Origin: Aquaspirillum serpens DSM 68
GTDB taxonomy: Bacteria; Pseudomonadota; Gammaproteobacteria; Burkholderiales; Aquaspirillaceae
NCBI RefSeq assembly: GCF_000420525.1
Contig: NZ_ATVC01000009.1
Span: 1-50,676 of the forward strand
Direction of reading: 5' to 3'
Length of the DNA stretch: 50,676 bases
Position numbers and translations under genes: made by a program. Shown one piece after another: positions 43,722 through 50,676 of the stretch (its first letter is position 1; each line of letters starts with the position of its first letter). The notes under the pieces are model-generated. The model made no database searches. It was given only the letters and a program-made list of their open reading frames with translations, and was not told where the DNA came from.

Positions 43722-44498
43722 ATGGCGCGAATTGCGCTAGGCGTGGAGTATGCCGGTAGTCTGTATCATGGCTGGCAAAGCCAACCAGACGGCAATACGG
43801 TGCAAGATCATTTGCAAACAGCCTTAAGTCAAATTGCCGGCGAAGCGATTGCGGTGATTGCTGCGGGACGTACCGATACGGGTGTCCATGCCAGTGGGCA
43901 GGTGGTGCATTTTGATACCGAGGTGGTGCGCCCTTTGTCAGCATGGGTGCGTGGGGTGAATCGCTTTTTGCCACCGGATATTGCTGTGCAATGGGCACAT
44001 CCTGTCGCCGACCATTTTCATGCTCGTTTCTCGGCTTTTGCTCGGCGTTATCGTTATGTGTTGCTCAATCGACCTACGCGACCCGCCTTAGGGCAAGGGC
44101 AACTGGGGTGGTTTCATGCGCCGTTAGACCTCACTGCAATGCAACAGGCGGCAGTGTATTTGCAGGGTGAGCATGATTTCTCTTGCTTTCGCGCGGCAGA
44201 ATGTCAGGCGAAATCGCCGATTAAACACCTCACTCGTGCGGCCTTGTGGCAGCAAGACAATAAAATTATCTTTGAATTTCAAGCCAATGCTTTTCTCCAT
44301 CACATGGTACGCAATATGGTGGGGGCGTTGGTGTATGTTGGCAAAGGTGCGCATCCGCCGTCATGGATGCAGCAGCTCTTAGCCGCCAAAGACCGCCGCT
44401 TTGCCCCGCCAACTTTTATGCCTGATGGTTTGGTATTAACTGCAGTTGGCTATCCAGCAGAATTTGCCTTGCCAGCGCCCTGTTTCTCTGAGGAATGA
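43722..44498 (+). CDS. truA: tRNA pseudouridine(38-40) synthase TruA
   Basis: Isomerises uridines 38-40 in the anticodon arm of tRNAs. The 258-residue protein has the catalytic Asp52 in AGRTDTGVHASGQ, an N-terminal GVEYAGSLYHGWQSQ, ARRYRYVLLNRP, and FLHHMVRNMVGALVYVGKG near the end. ATG 43722 is chosen, as AAGGTG precedes it by six bases; a GTG two codons upstream is possible. The stop overlaps the trpF start region. truA-trpF-trpB-trpA-accD is a widely conserved string in Beta- and Gammaproteobacteria. Confidence 0.97.
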   Translation: MARIALGVEYAGSLYHGWQSQPDGNTVQDHLQTALSQIAGEAIAVIAAGRTDTGVHASGQVVHFDTEVVRPLSAWVRGVNRFLPPDIAVQWAHPVADHFHARFSAFARRYRYVLLNRPTRPALGQGQLGWFHAPLDLTAMQQAAVYLQGEHDFSCFRAAECQAKSPIKHLTRAALWQQDNKIIFEFQANAFLHHMVRNMVGALVYVGKGAHPPSWMQQLLAAKDRRFAPPTFMPDGLVLTAVGYPAEFALPAPCFSEE

Positions 44499-44500
44499 TG

Positions 44501-45139
44501 ATGTCGCTTACCCCCCTTCGTCCACGTGTTAAAGTCTGTGGCATCACCCGTCCTGAAGATGGTCAAGCCTGTGCCGCACTGGGTGCTGACGCCATTGGCT
44601 TGGTATTTTATCCGCCTAGCCCGCGTGCGGTGACGGTGGCACAGGCGCAGGCAGTGGTGGCGGCATTGCCGCCGTTTGTGACGGTGGTGGCGCTGTTTGT
44701 CGATCCCACTGTCGAAGAGGTCAATCACGTCCTAGAGGCCGTGCCGATTGATGTTCTACAGTTTCATGGTGATGAATCCGCTGCCTTTTGTCGTCAATTC
44801 CATCGCCCCTACCTCAAGGCAGTACGCGTTCAGGCGGGGCTGAATCTGCTACACTACGCCTCCTTATACCCCGATGCCCGTGCTTTATTAACCGATGCCT
44901 ACCAACCTGGTGTGCCGGGGGGAACGGGACATCGCTTTGATTGGTCTTTACTTCCTGAATCGTTGCCGTTGCCGTTGATTCTGTCCGGTGGCCTCGATCC
45001 AGACAATATCGCCTTAGCAGTGGCGCAGGTGAAACCTGCTGCTGTGGATGTCTCCAGTGGTGTGGAAGCAGCCAAGGGCATTAAGGATGCTGCCAAAGTG
45101 GCGGCTTTTATCGCAGGAGCATGTTATGCACCCTTATGA
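44501..45139 (+). CDS. trpF: Phosphoribosylanthranilate isomerase
   Basis: Catalyses the Amadori rearrangement of phosphoribosylanthranilate in tryptophan synthesis. The TIM-barrel protein of about 212 residues has the catalytic Cys in [37 protein letters not shown], the catalytic Asp in ALLTDAY and the phosphate-binding ends LSGGLDPDN and VDVSSGVE. Three consecutive ATG codons (44495, 44498, 44501) are possible; the third has the best spacing from GAGGA. The end overlaps trpB by 14 bases. Confidence 0.96.
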   Translation: MSLTPLRPRVKVCGITRPEDGQACAALGADAIGLVFYPPSPRAVTVAQAQAVVAALPPFVTVVALFVDPTVEEVNHVLEAVPIDVLQFHGDESAAFCRQFHRPYLKAVRVQAGLNLLHYASLYPDARALLTDAYQPGVPGGTGHRFDWSLLPESLPLPLILSGGLDPDNIALAVAQVKPAAVDVSSGVEAAKGIKDAAKVAAFIAGACYAPL

Positions 45140-46325
45140 TTTGCCGGATGAACGTGGCCATTTTGGCCGTTACGGCGGCGTGTTTGTTGCCGAAACCTTG
45201 ATGACGGCATTAGAAGAGTTAAAAACCGAATACGCCAAAGCAAAAGCCGACCCCGCTTTTATGGCCGAATTTCACCATGAGCTGGCGCATTATGTCGGTC
45301 GTCCTAGCCCGATTTATCATGCCCAGCGCTGGTCTGCTGCCTTGGGTGGTGCACAAATCTACCTCAAGCGTGAAGACTTAAATCACACTGGTGCCCATAA
45401 AATTAACAATGCCATTGGTCAGGCACTGTTGGCGCGCCGGATGGGTAAAAAACGGGTGATTGCTGAGACTGGCGCCGGTCAACACGGCGTGGCAACGGCT
45501 ACCGTGGCCGCCCGTTATGGCATGGAATGTATCGTGTATATGGGGGCAGAAGATGTGCAGCGCCAAGCGCCCAACGTCTTCCGCATGAAACTGCTTGGTG
45601 CCACAGTGGTACCGGTGGAATCGGGCTCGCGCACTTTAAAAGACGCGCTGAACGAAGCCATGCGCGATTGGGTGACCAATGTGGATTCGACATTCTATAT
45701 CTTAGGGACGGCGGCTGGCCCACATCCTTACCCGATGATCGTGCGTGATTTTGTGTCGGTGATTGGCGAAGAATGCTTGACCCAAATGCCTGCCATGTTG
45801 GGACGACAACCGGATGCCGTGGTCGCTTGTGTGGGTGGTGGTTCCAACGCCATCGGCATTTTCTATCCTTACATTCCTCATCCGGATGTTCGCCTGATTG
45901 GGGTGGAAGCCGGTGGTGATGGCGTTGAAACGGGCCGCCATGCCGCCCCATTAAATGCAGGCCGACCAGGTGTCTTACATGGTGCACGGATGTATCTGAT
46001 GCAGGATGAAAATGGTCAGATTGCCGAGACCCATTCGGTATCGGCTGGCCTCGATTATCCGGGTGTTGGCCCTGAGCATAGCTATTTGAAAGACATTGGC
46101 CGCGCTGAATATGTGGCAGTGACCGATAGCGAAGCCTTGGCTGCCTTCGATGATTTATGTCGATTCGAAGGGATTATCCCCGCCTTAGAGTCTAGCCACG
46201 CTTTGGCCTATGCCAAAAAACTGGCCCCAACCTTGCCGGCCGATCAGGTTATTCTGGTCAATCTGTCGGGACGTGGTGATAAAGACATCAATACTGTGGC
46301 ACGGATGCGGGGGTTGGAACTGTAA
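45126..46325 (+). CDS. trpB: Tryptophan synthase beta subunit
   Basis: The PLP enzyme that joins indole and serine to give tryptophan. The 399-residue protein begins [18 protein letters not shown], binds PLP through Lys92 ([10 protein letters not shown]) and holds the phosphate with [30 protein letters not shown] and GVGPEHS are all present. ATG 45126 with AGGAG (45114-45118) is chosen over the longer open frame beginning in trpF. The stop overlaps the trpA start (TAATG), so the alpha and beta subunits are made in step. Confidence 0.98.
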   Translation: MHPYDLPDERGHFGRYGGVFVAETLMTALEELKTEYAKAKADPAFMAEFHHELAHYVGRPSPIYHAQRWSAALGGAQIYLKREDLNHTGAHKINNAIGQALLARRMGKKRVIAETGAGQHGVATATVAARYGMECIVYMGAEDVQRQAPNVFRMKLLGATVVPVESGSRTLKDALNEAMRDWVTNVDSTFYILGTAAGPHPYPMIVRDFVSVIGEECLTQMPAMLGRQPDAVVACVGGGSNAIGIFYPYIPHPDVRLIGVEAGGDGVETGRHAAPLNAGRPGVLHGARMYLMQDENGQIAETHSVSAGLDYPGVGPEHSYLKDIGRAEYVAVTDSEALAAFDDLCRFEGIIPALESSHALAYAKKLAPTLPADQVILVNLSGRGDKDINTVARMRGLEL

Positions 46326-47116
46326 TGGACAATCGTATTGATCGTTGTTTTGCTGGATTACAAGGGCGGAAGGCCCTGATCCCCTTCATCACTGCTGGTG
46401 ACCCTGATGCGACACAAACGGTGCCGCTGATGCAGGCTTTAGTGGCCGGAGGTGCTGACATCATTGAATTGGGGATTCCGTTTTCCGATCCGATGGCCGA
46501 TGGTCCAACCATTCAACGGGCCAGCGAACGCGCCTTACAGCGTGGCATGACCTTGAATAAGGTATTGGCGTTGGTGGCTGAGTTTCGTCAACATAACCAA
46601 CACACGCCTGTGGTATTGATGGGTTATCTCAACCCATTAGAGGCGATGGGCTATGCTGAATTTGCCGCAGCGGCACAGGCAGCGGGGGTGGACGGGGTGT
46701 TGACCGTGGATTGTCCACCGGAAGAAGCCGATGAGCTGGCGCCTGCATTACAGGCACAAGGCTTGGCACCGGTGTTTTTAGTGGCACCAACGACCCCACT
46801 GGCACGCGTACAGGCCTTGGCAAAACATGCACAAGGTTATGTCTATTATGTGTCGTTAAAAGGGGTCACCGGCGCAGCAACGCTCGATCCACAAGCGGTG
46901 GCTCAGCGTGTTAATGAATTGAAAACCTTAATTCCACTCCCGATTGGGGTGGGATTTGGCATCCGCGACGCCGCCAGTGCGCGCGCGATTGGTGAGGCAG
47001 CCGACGCTGTGGTCATCGGTAGCCGTTTGGTCGAAGAAATCGAACGCTCTGGGGCGCAGGCTGCACACAATCTCACCGAATTTTTATCTGGTATCCGTGC
47101 AGCATTGGATGCCTAA
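46325..47116 (+). CDS. trpA: Tryptophan synthase alpha subunit
   Basis: Cleaves indole-glycerol phosphate to indole, which is channelled to TrpB. The 263-residue TIM barrel has the catalytic Glu in [15 protein letters not shown], the catalytic Asp in [25 protein letters not shown] and the phosphate-binding [10 protein letters not shown] and VVIGSRLV. It starts within the trpB stop codon and is followed by a hairpin before accD. Confidence 0.98.
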   Translation: MDNRIDRCFAGLQGRKALIPFITAGDPDATQTVPLMQALVAGGADIIELGIPFSDPMADGPTIQRASERALQRGMTLNKVLALVAEFRQHNQHTPVVLMGYLNPLEAMGYAEFAAAAQAAGVDGVLTVDCPPEEADELAPALQAQGLAPVFLVAPTTPLARVQALAKHAQGYVYYVSLKGVTGAATLDPQAVAQRVNELKTLIPLPIGVGFGIRDAASARAIGEAADAVVIGSRLVEEIERSGAQAAHNLTEFLSGIRAALDA

Positions 47117-47145
47117 TTCGTAAAAAAACTTACTTAACAAACGCT

Positions 47146-47172
47146 CCCGCCCGCCTTCTCGCGGGCGGTTGT
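47146..47172 (+). terminator. Hairpin between trpA and accD
   Basis: CCGCCCGC (47147-47154) pairs with GCGGGCGG (47161-47168) around CTTCTC and runs into TTGTGTTG, a weak U-tract. It may only attenuate read-through into accD, which follows within 20 bases. Confidence 0.5.
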
Positions 47173-47186
47173 GTTGTGGAGGCTCC

Positions 47187-48053
47187 ATGAGCTGGTTAAA
47201 CAAGCTATTGCCACCGAAAATCAAGAAAGACAGTAAAACCAACAAGTCCGGTGTGCCGGAAGGGTTGTGGAGTAAATGTTCTGCCTGTGAAGCGGTGTTG
47301 TATCACACCGATTTGGAAAACAATCAACATGTTTGCCCCAAGTGCAACCATCACAATCCATTATCGGCACGCGCACGTTTAGAAGTGTTATTGGATGAAG
47401 AAGGCCGGCGTGAAATCGGTGCTGAAGTGGTGCCAATGGATATTTTGAAGTTTAAAGACAGCAAAAAATATCCTGACCGCTTAGTCGCAGCCAAAGAAGA
47501 CACCGGCGAAGAAGATGCTTTGGTGGTGATGCAAGGCAGTATTCTGACCCATCCGATTGTGATTGCTGCATTTGAATTTCGTTTTATCGGTGGTTCGATG
47601 GGTTCGGTGGTGGGAGAGCGTTTTGTGCGCGGTGTCCAAGCTGCCGTTGAAGCCAATGCACCTTTTGTTTGTGTGTCTGCCTCTGGTGGTGCGCGGATGC
47701 AAGAAGGGTTAAATTCATTGATGCAAATGGCAAAAACCAGTGCTGCTTTGCACCTGTTATCAGAAAAACAACTGCCATTTATTTCGATTCTGACCGACCC
47801 GACAATGGGTGGTGTATCGGCCTCGTTTGCTTTCTTAGGTGATGTGGTATTGGCTGAGCCGGGGGCGTTAATTGGTTTTGCTGGCCCACGAGTGATTGAA
47901 CAAACCGTACGCGAAACATTGCCAGAGGGTTTCCAACGCGCTGAGTTTCTGTTGCAAAAAGGGGCGATTGATATGATTGTTGACCGCCGGCAAATGAAAC
48001 AGCGCTTGGCCGATTTGGTGACATTGTTGATGAAACAACCTGCAGTTGCTTAA
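47187..48053 (+). CDS. accD: Acetyl-CoA carboxylase carboxyltransferase beta subunit
   Basis: Transfers carboxyl from biotin to acetyl-CoA with AccA, giving malonyl-CoA. The 288-residue protein has the N-terminal zinc ribbon (CSAC and CPKC pairs), [21 protein letters not shown]-type carboxylase segment, [17 protein letters not shown] and [11 protein letters not shown], and [20 protein letters not shown] 47187 is chosen because GGAGG (47178-47182) precedes it and [13 protein letters not shown] is the family start. folC, the usual next gene, is replaced by ppnP here. Confidence 0.97.
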   Translation: MSWLNKLLPPKIKKDSKTNKSGVPEGLWSKCSACEAVLYHTDLENNQHVCPKCNHHNPLSARARLEVLLDEEGRREIGAEVVPMDILKFKDSKKYPDRLVAAKEDTGEEDALVVMQGSILTHPIVIAAFEFRFIGGSMGSVVGERFVRGVQAAVEANAPFVCVSASGGARMQEGLNSLMQMAKTSAALHLLSEKQLPFISILTDPTMGGVSASFAFLGDVVLAEPGALIGFAGPRVIEQTVRETLPEGFQRAEFLLQKGAIDMIVDRRQMKQRLADLVTLLMKQPAVA

Positions 48054-48083
48054 AAAACAGCCTATTCACAAAGGAAATAAGAG

Positions 48084-48398
48084 ATGAGTCAAGTCTTTGA
48101 AAACGTCAGCGTTAATAAACTGGCGAATGTCTATTTTGATGGCAAATGTGTCAGCCACAGCCTGACGTTGGCGGATGGTACAAAAAAATCAGTCGGTGTG
48201 ATTTTGCCGGCAAACTTAACATTTAACACTGCTGCTGCCGAAGTGATGGAGCTGTTGCAGGGGCAATGCCGTGTGACCTTGGCTGGTGAAAGCGAAGCCC
48301 GCAGCTATCAGGGCGGTGAATCTTTCTCGGTGCCAGCTAATAGCAGCTTCCAAATTGAAGTGACAGAAACGTTGCATTATGTCTGCCACTTCGCCTAA
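48084..48398 (+). CDS. ppnP: Pyrimidine/purine nucleoside phosphorylase PpnP (DUF1255)
   Basis: A small single-cupin protein (104 residues) that phosphorolyses a broad set of nucleosides. The pattern [25 protein letters not shown], then the [17 protein letters not shown] strand and the YVCHF end, matches YaiE/PpnP. AAGGAAATAAGAG precedes ATG 48084. It is convergent with the response-regulator gene, 12 bases apart. Confidence 0.9.
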   Translation: MSQVFENVSVNKLANVYFDGKCVSHSLTLADGTKKSVGVILPANLTFNTAAAEVMELLQGQCRVTLAGESEARSYQGGESFSVPANSSFQIEVTETLHYVCHFA

Positions 48399-48410
48399 GT
48401 AGTTTAGGGG

Positions 48411-49013
48411 TTAGGCATGGGGGTGTAAGTTCAAACGCTCACATGCCGCCACAATTTCAGTCGCCTGTTGTAGCAAAGTCAGGTGACTTTGTTGTGCTTG
48501 TTGTTGTAACCATTCTGCTGCTTGTTGCCGTGTTATATGATGGCGTTCCATCAAAATCCCGACTGCTACAGCAATTAAATGTTGTTTATTGCCACCGGCT
48601 TGCCCTGCCAAAGTCGTGGCTGTGGCACTGGCTGTCGCGAGGGGTAAACGTTGATAAGTACCGGCCACTGCTGTCACTAAATCTTGTGCTTCTACCGGCT
48701 TCACCAGATACGCCAAGATATTTTTGTGTTGGCAACTGAGTGGCTGTGAATCGTGATCACCCAACACCAAACAAGGTGTGTCTGGGTAGTGTGCTAAAAA
48801 TTGCACCAGCTCAAAACCATTTCCATCTGGTAATGCTAAATCAATAATCGCTAGGGCGTATGGGGCCCGATTTTGCTCAATGCGTTGACGGGCATCGGCT
48901 AATGTCGGGCTGCGGCTGACTTCATAGCCAGCCAATTCCAAAGCTGTGGCTAAACCCGCAGCGAGAACACGTTCATCTTCAACTAATAACAAGCGTAGGT
49001 TGGCGGCAGTCAA
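48411..49013 (-). CDS. Response regulator with ANTAR RNA-binding domain (AmiR/NasT type)
   Basis: A 200-residue two-domain protein. The receiver domain (about 5-120) has the acidic VEDE pair, phosphoacceptor Asp58 in IIDLALPDGNGFE and the Lys in YLVKPVEAQDL. The C-terminal ANTAR domain (about 138-197) shows LIAVAVGILMERHHITRQQA and the AxxLQQQAQQ helix. ANTAR proteins bind paired hexaloop hairpins in leader RNA and prevent termination; NasT-type members control nitrate assimilation. The TTG start follows GGAGA. The neighbouring SUMT gene supports a nitrate/siroheme role. No sensor partner is in view. Confidence 0.85.
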   Translation of the reverse strand: MTAANLRLLLVEDERVLAAGLATALELAGYEVSRSPTLADARQRIEQNRAPYALAIIDLALPDGNGFELVQFLAHYPDTPCLVLGDHDSQPLSCQHKNILAYLVKPVEAQDLVTAVAGTYQRLPLATASATATTLAGQAGGNKQHLIAVAVGILMERHHITRQQAAEWLQQQAQQSHLTLLQQATEIVAACERLNLHPHA

Positions 49014-49072
49014 GGCAAGTCTCCAAACAAGGTCGATAGCATCCCCTTATTTCGTTAGCGGAGCCTAGGCTG

Positions 49073-49822
49073 TCATGCCGCTGAAACAAGGTGTGGCAGA
49101 GTATCACGCCATGTTTTTTCTTTCACTACCTCACCCAACACAATAATCGCTGGACTGCCATAACCACCGGCCTCAACCTCAGCGGCCAAGCGAGAGAGTT
49201 CGCTGATTAAGATGCGTTGTTGTGGGGTCGATGCGTGTTGAATGACGGCGGCTGGCATGCTGTCTGGCATACCGGCCTGTCGCCATGCTTGACATAGCAA
49301 ACCGATATTTTGCATTCCCATATACACCACCAAGGTGGTACCACCAGCCACCAGCGCCGGCCAGTTGGGTTGGGAACCATCACGGCGATGGCCGGTAATA
49401 AAAGTCACGCCTTGGGTATGGTCGCGATGAGTGAGGGGAATATCAGCCTGTGTCGCTGCGACCAAACCCGCCGTGAGGCCATTCACCACCTCACAGCCAA
49501 TACCATGTTGAGCTAAAAACGCGACTTCTTCCCCACCGCGTCCAAACAACATCGGATCGCCCCCTTTTAGGCGGACGACGGTTTTCCTTTGGCGGGCATA
49601 ACGCAGCATCAGTCGTTGGATAAAGTCTTGTGGTGTTGAACGACAGCCACCGCGTTTGCCGACGGGAATGATTTTGCAGTTTGCTGGCGCGAATTGCAGG
49701 ATATCTGGATTGACCAAGTCATCGACCAACACCACTTCCGCCTGTTGTAAGCAGCGCATCGCCTTGATGGTCAATAACTCCACATCCCCCGGCCCCGCCC
49801 CAACTAAAAACACCTTTGCCAC
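49073..49822 (-). CDS. cobA: Uroporphyrinogen-III C-methyltransferase (SUMT)
   Basis: Methylates uroporphyrinogen III twice with S-adenosylmethionine to precorrin-2, the precursor of sirohaem (for nitrite and sulfite reductase) and cobalamin. The 249-residue protein has VFLVGAGPGDVELLTIKAM, VVLVDDLV, VRLKGGDPMLFGRGGEE, and the TLVVYMGM segment, all typical. It lacks the CysG dehydrogenase/chelatase domain. The GTG start at 49822 follows GGGGAG. It lies directly upstream of the ANTAR regulator on the same strand with a 59-base gap. Confidence 0.93.
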   Translation of the reverse strand: MAKVFLVGAGPGDVELLTIKAMRCLQQAEVVLVDDLVNPDILQFAPANCKIIPVGKRGGCRSTPQDFIQRLMLRYARQRKTVVRLKGGDPMLFGRGGEEVAFLAQHGIGCEVVNGLTAGLVAATQADIPLTHRDHTQGVTFITGHRRDGSQPNWPALVAGGTTLVVYMGMQNIGLLCQAWRQAGMPDSMPAAVIQHASTPQQRILISELSRLAAEVEAGGYGSPAIIVLGEVVKEKTWRDTLPHLVSAA

Positions 49823-49914
49823 GTCACACTCCCCTACACAAATTTCTCTAAGGCATAAGAGTGTCAGCTTTCACTGCAATAGAGAAATATCAATTGGTTA
49901 TTTGTTCATGTTTA

Positions 49915-50016
49915 GTTGCGGCAGGTATCGCCAAAAGTTAGCGTGGATTGGGCTTTCGGTGTTTGGTGATTCAACTTTGATATCCTCCTCGCTGTTTAGG
50001 ACGAGGAGGATGCCAA
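49915..50016 (+). mobile_element. Second IS200/IS605-type right-end structure
   Basis: A perfect 10-bp stem, ATCCTCCTCG (49982-49991) with CGAGGAGGAT (50002-50011), encloses CTGTTTAGGA and ends GCCAATT. The terminal part, TTTAGGACGAGGAGGATGCC, parallels TTTAGGGCGGGGAGGATGTC at 109-128. A smaller palindrome, CGCCAAAAGTTAGCG, lies at 49929-49943. No transposase frame is present beside it. Since it abuts the stop of the minus-strand DUF4214 gene, it may also serve as that gene's terminator, although no T-run follows. Confidence 0.5.
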
Positions 50017-50020
50017 TTAT

Positions 50021-50676
50021 TTACACCCAGCCATCAAACTGCATCACCGTACCAATCGCGGTAATGGCTTCGCTGCTGGCGGCGAGTTTGACAGCGAGGC
50101 CGTTACGATCGAGGGTGTTGTTTTGCAACTCCGCTAAATGGCCGTTGAGTTCGGTGGTATTGGCTTGGCGACCGTAGGTATTTTGGTACAAGGTCTGGAC
50201 ATAGGTGGTGTTGTCCATCTTCGCCAAGCTGCTGTTATGGGCTTGGAACCACGCAAAAACCACATCTGCTGACAGGCGACCGGCTTGATAGTCGGTGGCA
50301 GCTTGTTTGCCGAGTTGCCATTCACTGACCGACGCATCACGGTTGAGGAAGGTTTGGAACAACCGTGCTAGTGTGGCTTCTACGCCGTTATGAGTCAGGT
50401 GAAGGATGTCGCCGTTATCGAAGGCAATGGATTCCGCGTTTTGTAAGCTCAACATCGCCCCATCGTTAAGACGGGTGATTTCCAAGGCATTACCATTACG
50501 CTCCAGTGCATAGTCTGCCCGTGTGGTCGTCAGTTTGAGCACGTCATGCCCTTTGCCACCATCGACATTCAACGCCAAACCCATCGGCAAATAGCCCATT
50601 TCATCACCTTCGCTGCCGGTAAATTGGCGATTGGCGGTAACGTTGAGCACGTTTGGATCATATTCAGCGGTAAACA
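50021..50676 (-). CDS. C-terminal part of a secreted protein with DUF4214-type repeat (partial at right edge)
   Basis: The frame runs off the right end of the window; about 218 residues are visible. The outer part (LNVDGGKGHDVLKLTTTRADY, then DGAMLSLQNAESIAFDNGDIL) has the beta-roll-like style of calcium-binding exported proteins. The end (LARLFQTFLNRDASVSEW, then YVQTLYQNTYGRQANTTELNGH) is the DUF4214 helical pattern found at the C-terminus of large type I-secreted or surface proteins. There is no Cys, as usual for exported adhesins. The N-terminus and full size are unknown. Confidence 0.75.
   Translation of the reverse strand, partial: FTAEYDPNVLNVTANRQFTGSEGDEMGYLPMGLALNVDGGKGHDVLKLTTTRADYALERNGNALEITRLNDGAMLSLQNAESIAFDNGDILHLTHNGVEATLARLFQTFLNRDASVSEWQLGKQAATDYQAGRLSADVVFAWFQAHNSSLAKMDNTTYVQTLYQNTYGRQANTTELNGHLAELQNNTLDRNGLAVKLAASSEAITAIGTVMQFDGWV

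Noticed and set aside
1-50676. CRISPR array, tRNA or rRNA genes, prophage
   Set aside because: No regularly spaced repeats, no cloverleaf or rRNA stretches and no phage structural or integrase genes were seen.

Overview
This window comes from a proteobacterial chromosome of roughly 50% G+C. The gene set fits a Gammaproteobacterium or a closely related Betaproteobacterium: rpsF-priB-rpsR-rplI, a yhdP-nitrilase-tldD string, fimV, a Usg-1-type aspartate-semialdehyde dehydrogenase homologue, a PsrA-like TetR regulator, TopoIV parE and mfd. The genus cannot be named from sequence reading alone. No tRNA, rRNA or CRISPR array was seen.

Layout: (1) 1-130, the tail of a TnpB-like gene with the hairpin right end of an IS200/IS605-type element. 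(2) 0.5-5.3 kb, a RhlE-type RNA helicase with a long leader, a small cytochrome c, murB and a MATE exporter whose short leader ends in an intrinsic terminator. (3) 5.4-13.2 kb, leuC-leuD-leuB-asd-usg-fimV. (4) 13.2-16.4 kb, a low-G+C RelA/SpoT-domain protein and a PAS-GGDEF-EAL protein. (5) 16.7-21.6 kb, mfd, a YdjM-like membrane protein and a prolyl-4-hydroxylase-like oxygenase. (6) 21.6-29.3 kb, an accessory island of visibly higher G+C: a type III-like mod, a YhcG/DUF1016 PD-(D/E)xK nuclease and a type III-like res, overlapping head to tail. It is preceded by a decayed copy of the IS right end and closed by a strong terminator. (7) 29.3-36.7 kb, acyl-CoA thioesterase, PsrA-like regulator with a matching palindromic operator, tldD, nitrilase/amidase and yhdP, all on the minus strand. 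(8) 36.8-38.4 kb, the rpsF operon. (9) 38.4-41 kb, a CinA-N-like protein, a membrane-anchored protein with a degenerate LytM-like domain, and rppH. (10) 41.1-48.4 kb, parE, an unnamed membrane protein, truA, trpF, trpB, trpA, accD and ppnP. (11) 48.4-50.7 kb, an ANTAR response regulator, a uroporphyrinogen-III methyltransferase, another IS605-type end hairpin, and the C-terminus of a DUF4214-type secreted protein running off the window.

How the genes work together: the leucine operon and asd/usg sit next to fimV, while truA-trpFBA-accD, which in many relatives follows fimV directly, lies about 30 kb away, so the ancestral block appears split. The ANTAR regulator beside SUMT suggests nitrate/nitrite assimilation with siroheme supply. 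The PsrA homologue beside a thioesterase suggests fatty-acid-responsive control. The most interesting accessory part is the mod-YhcG-res island: its methyltransferase gene is compositionally mosaic and carries a C8 tract, as expected of a shuffled or phase-variable specificity gene. Small regulatory signals worth a look are the MATE attenuator, the rpsF leader hairpin and the PsrA-type palindrome.
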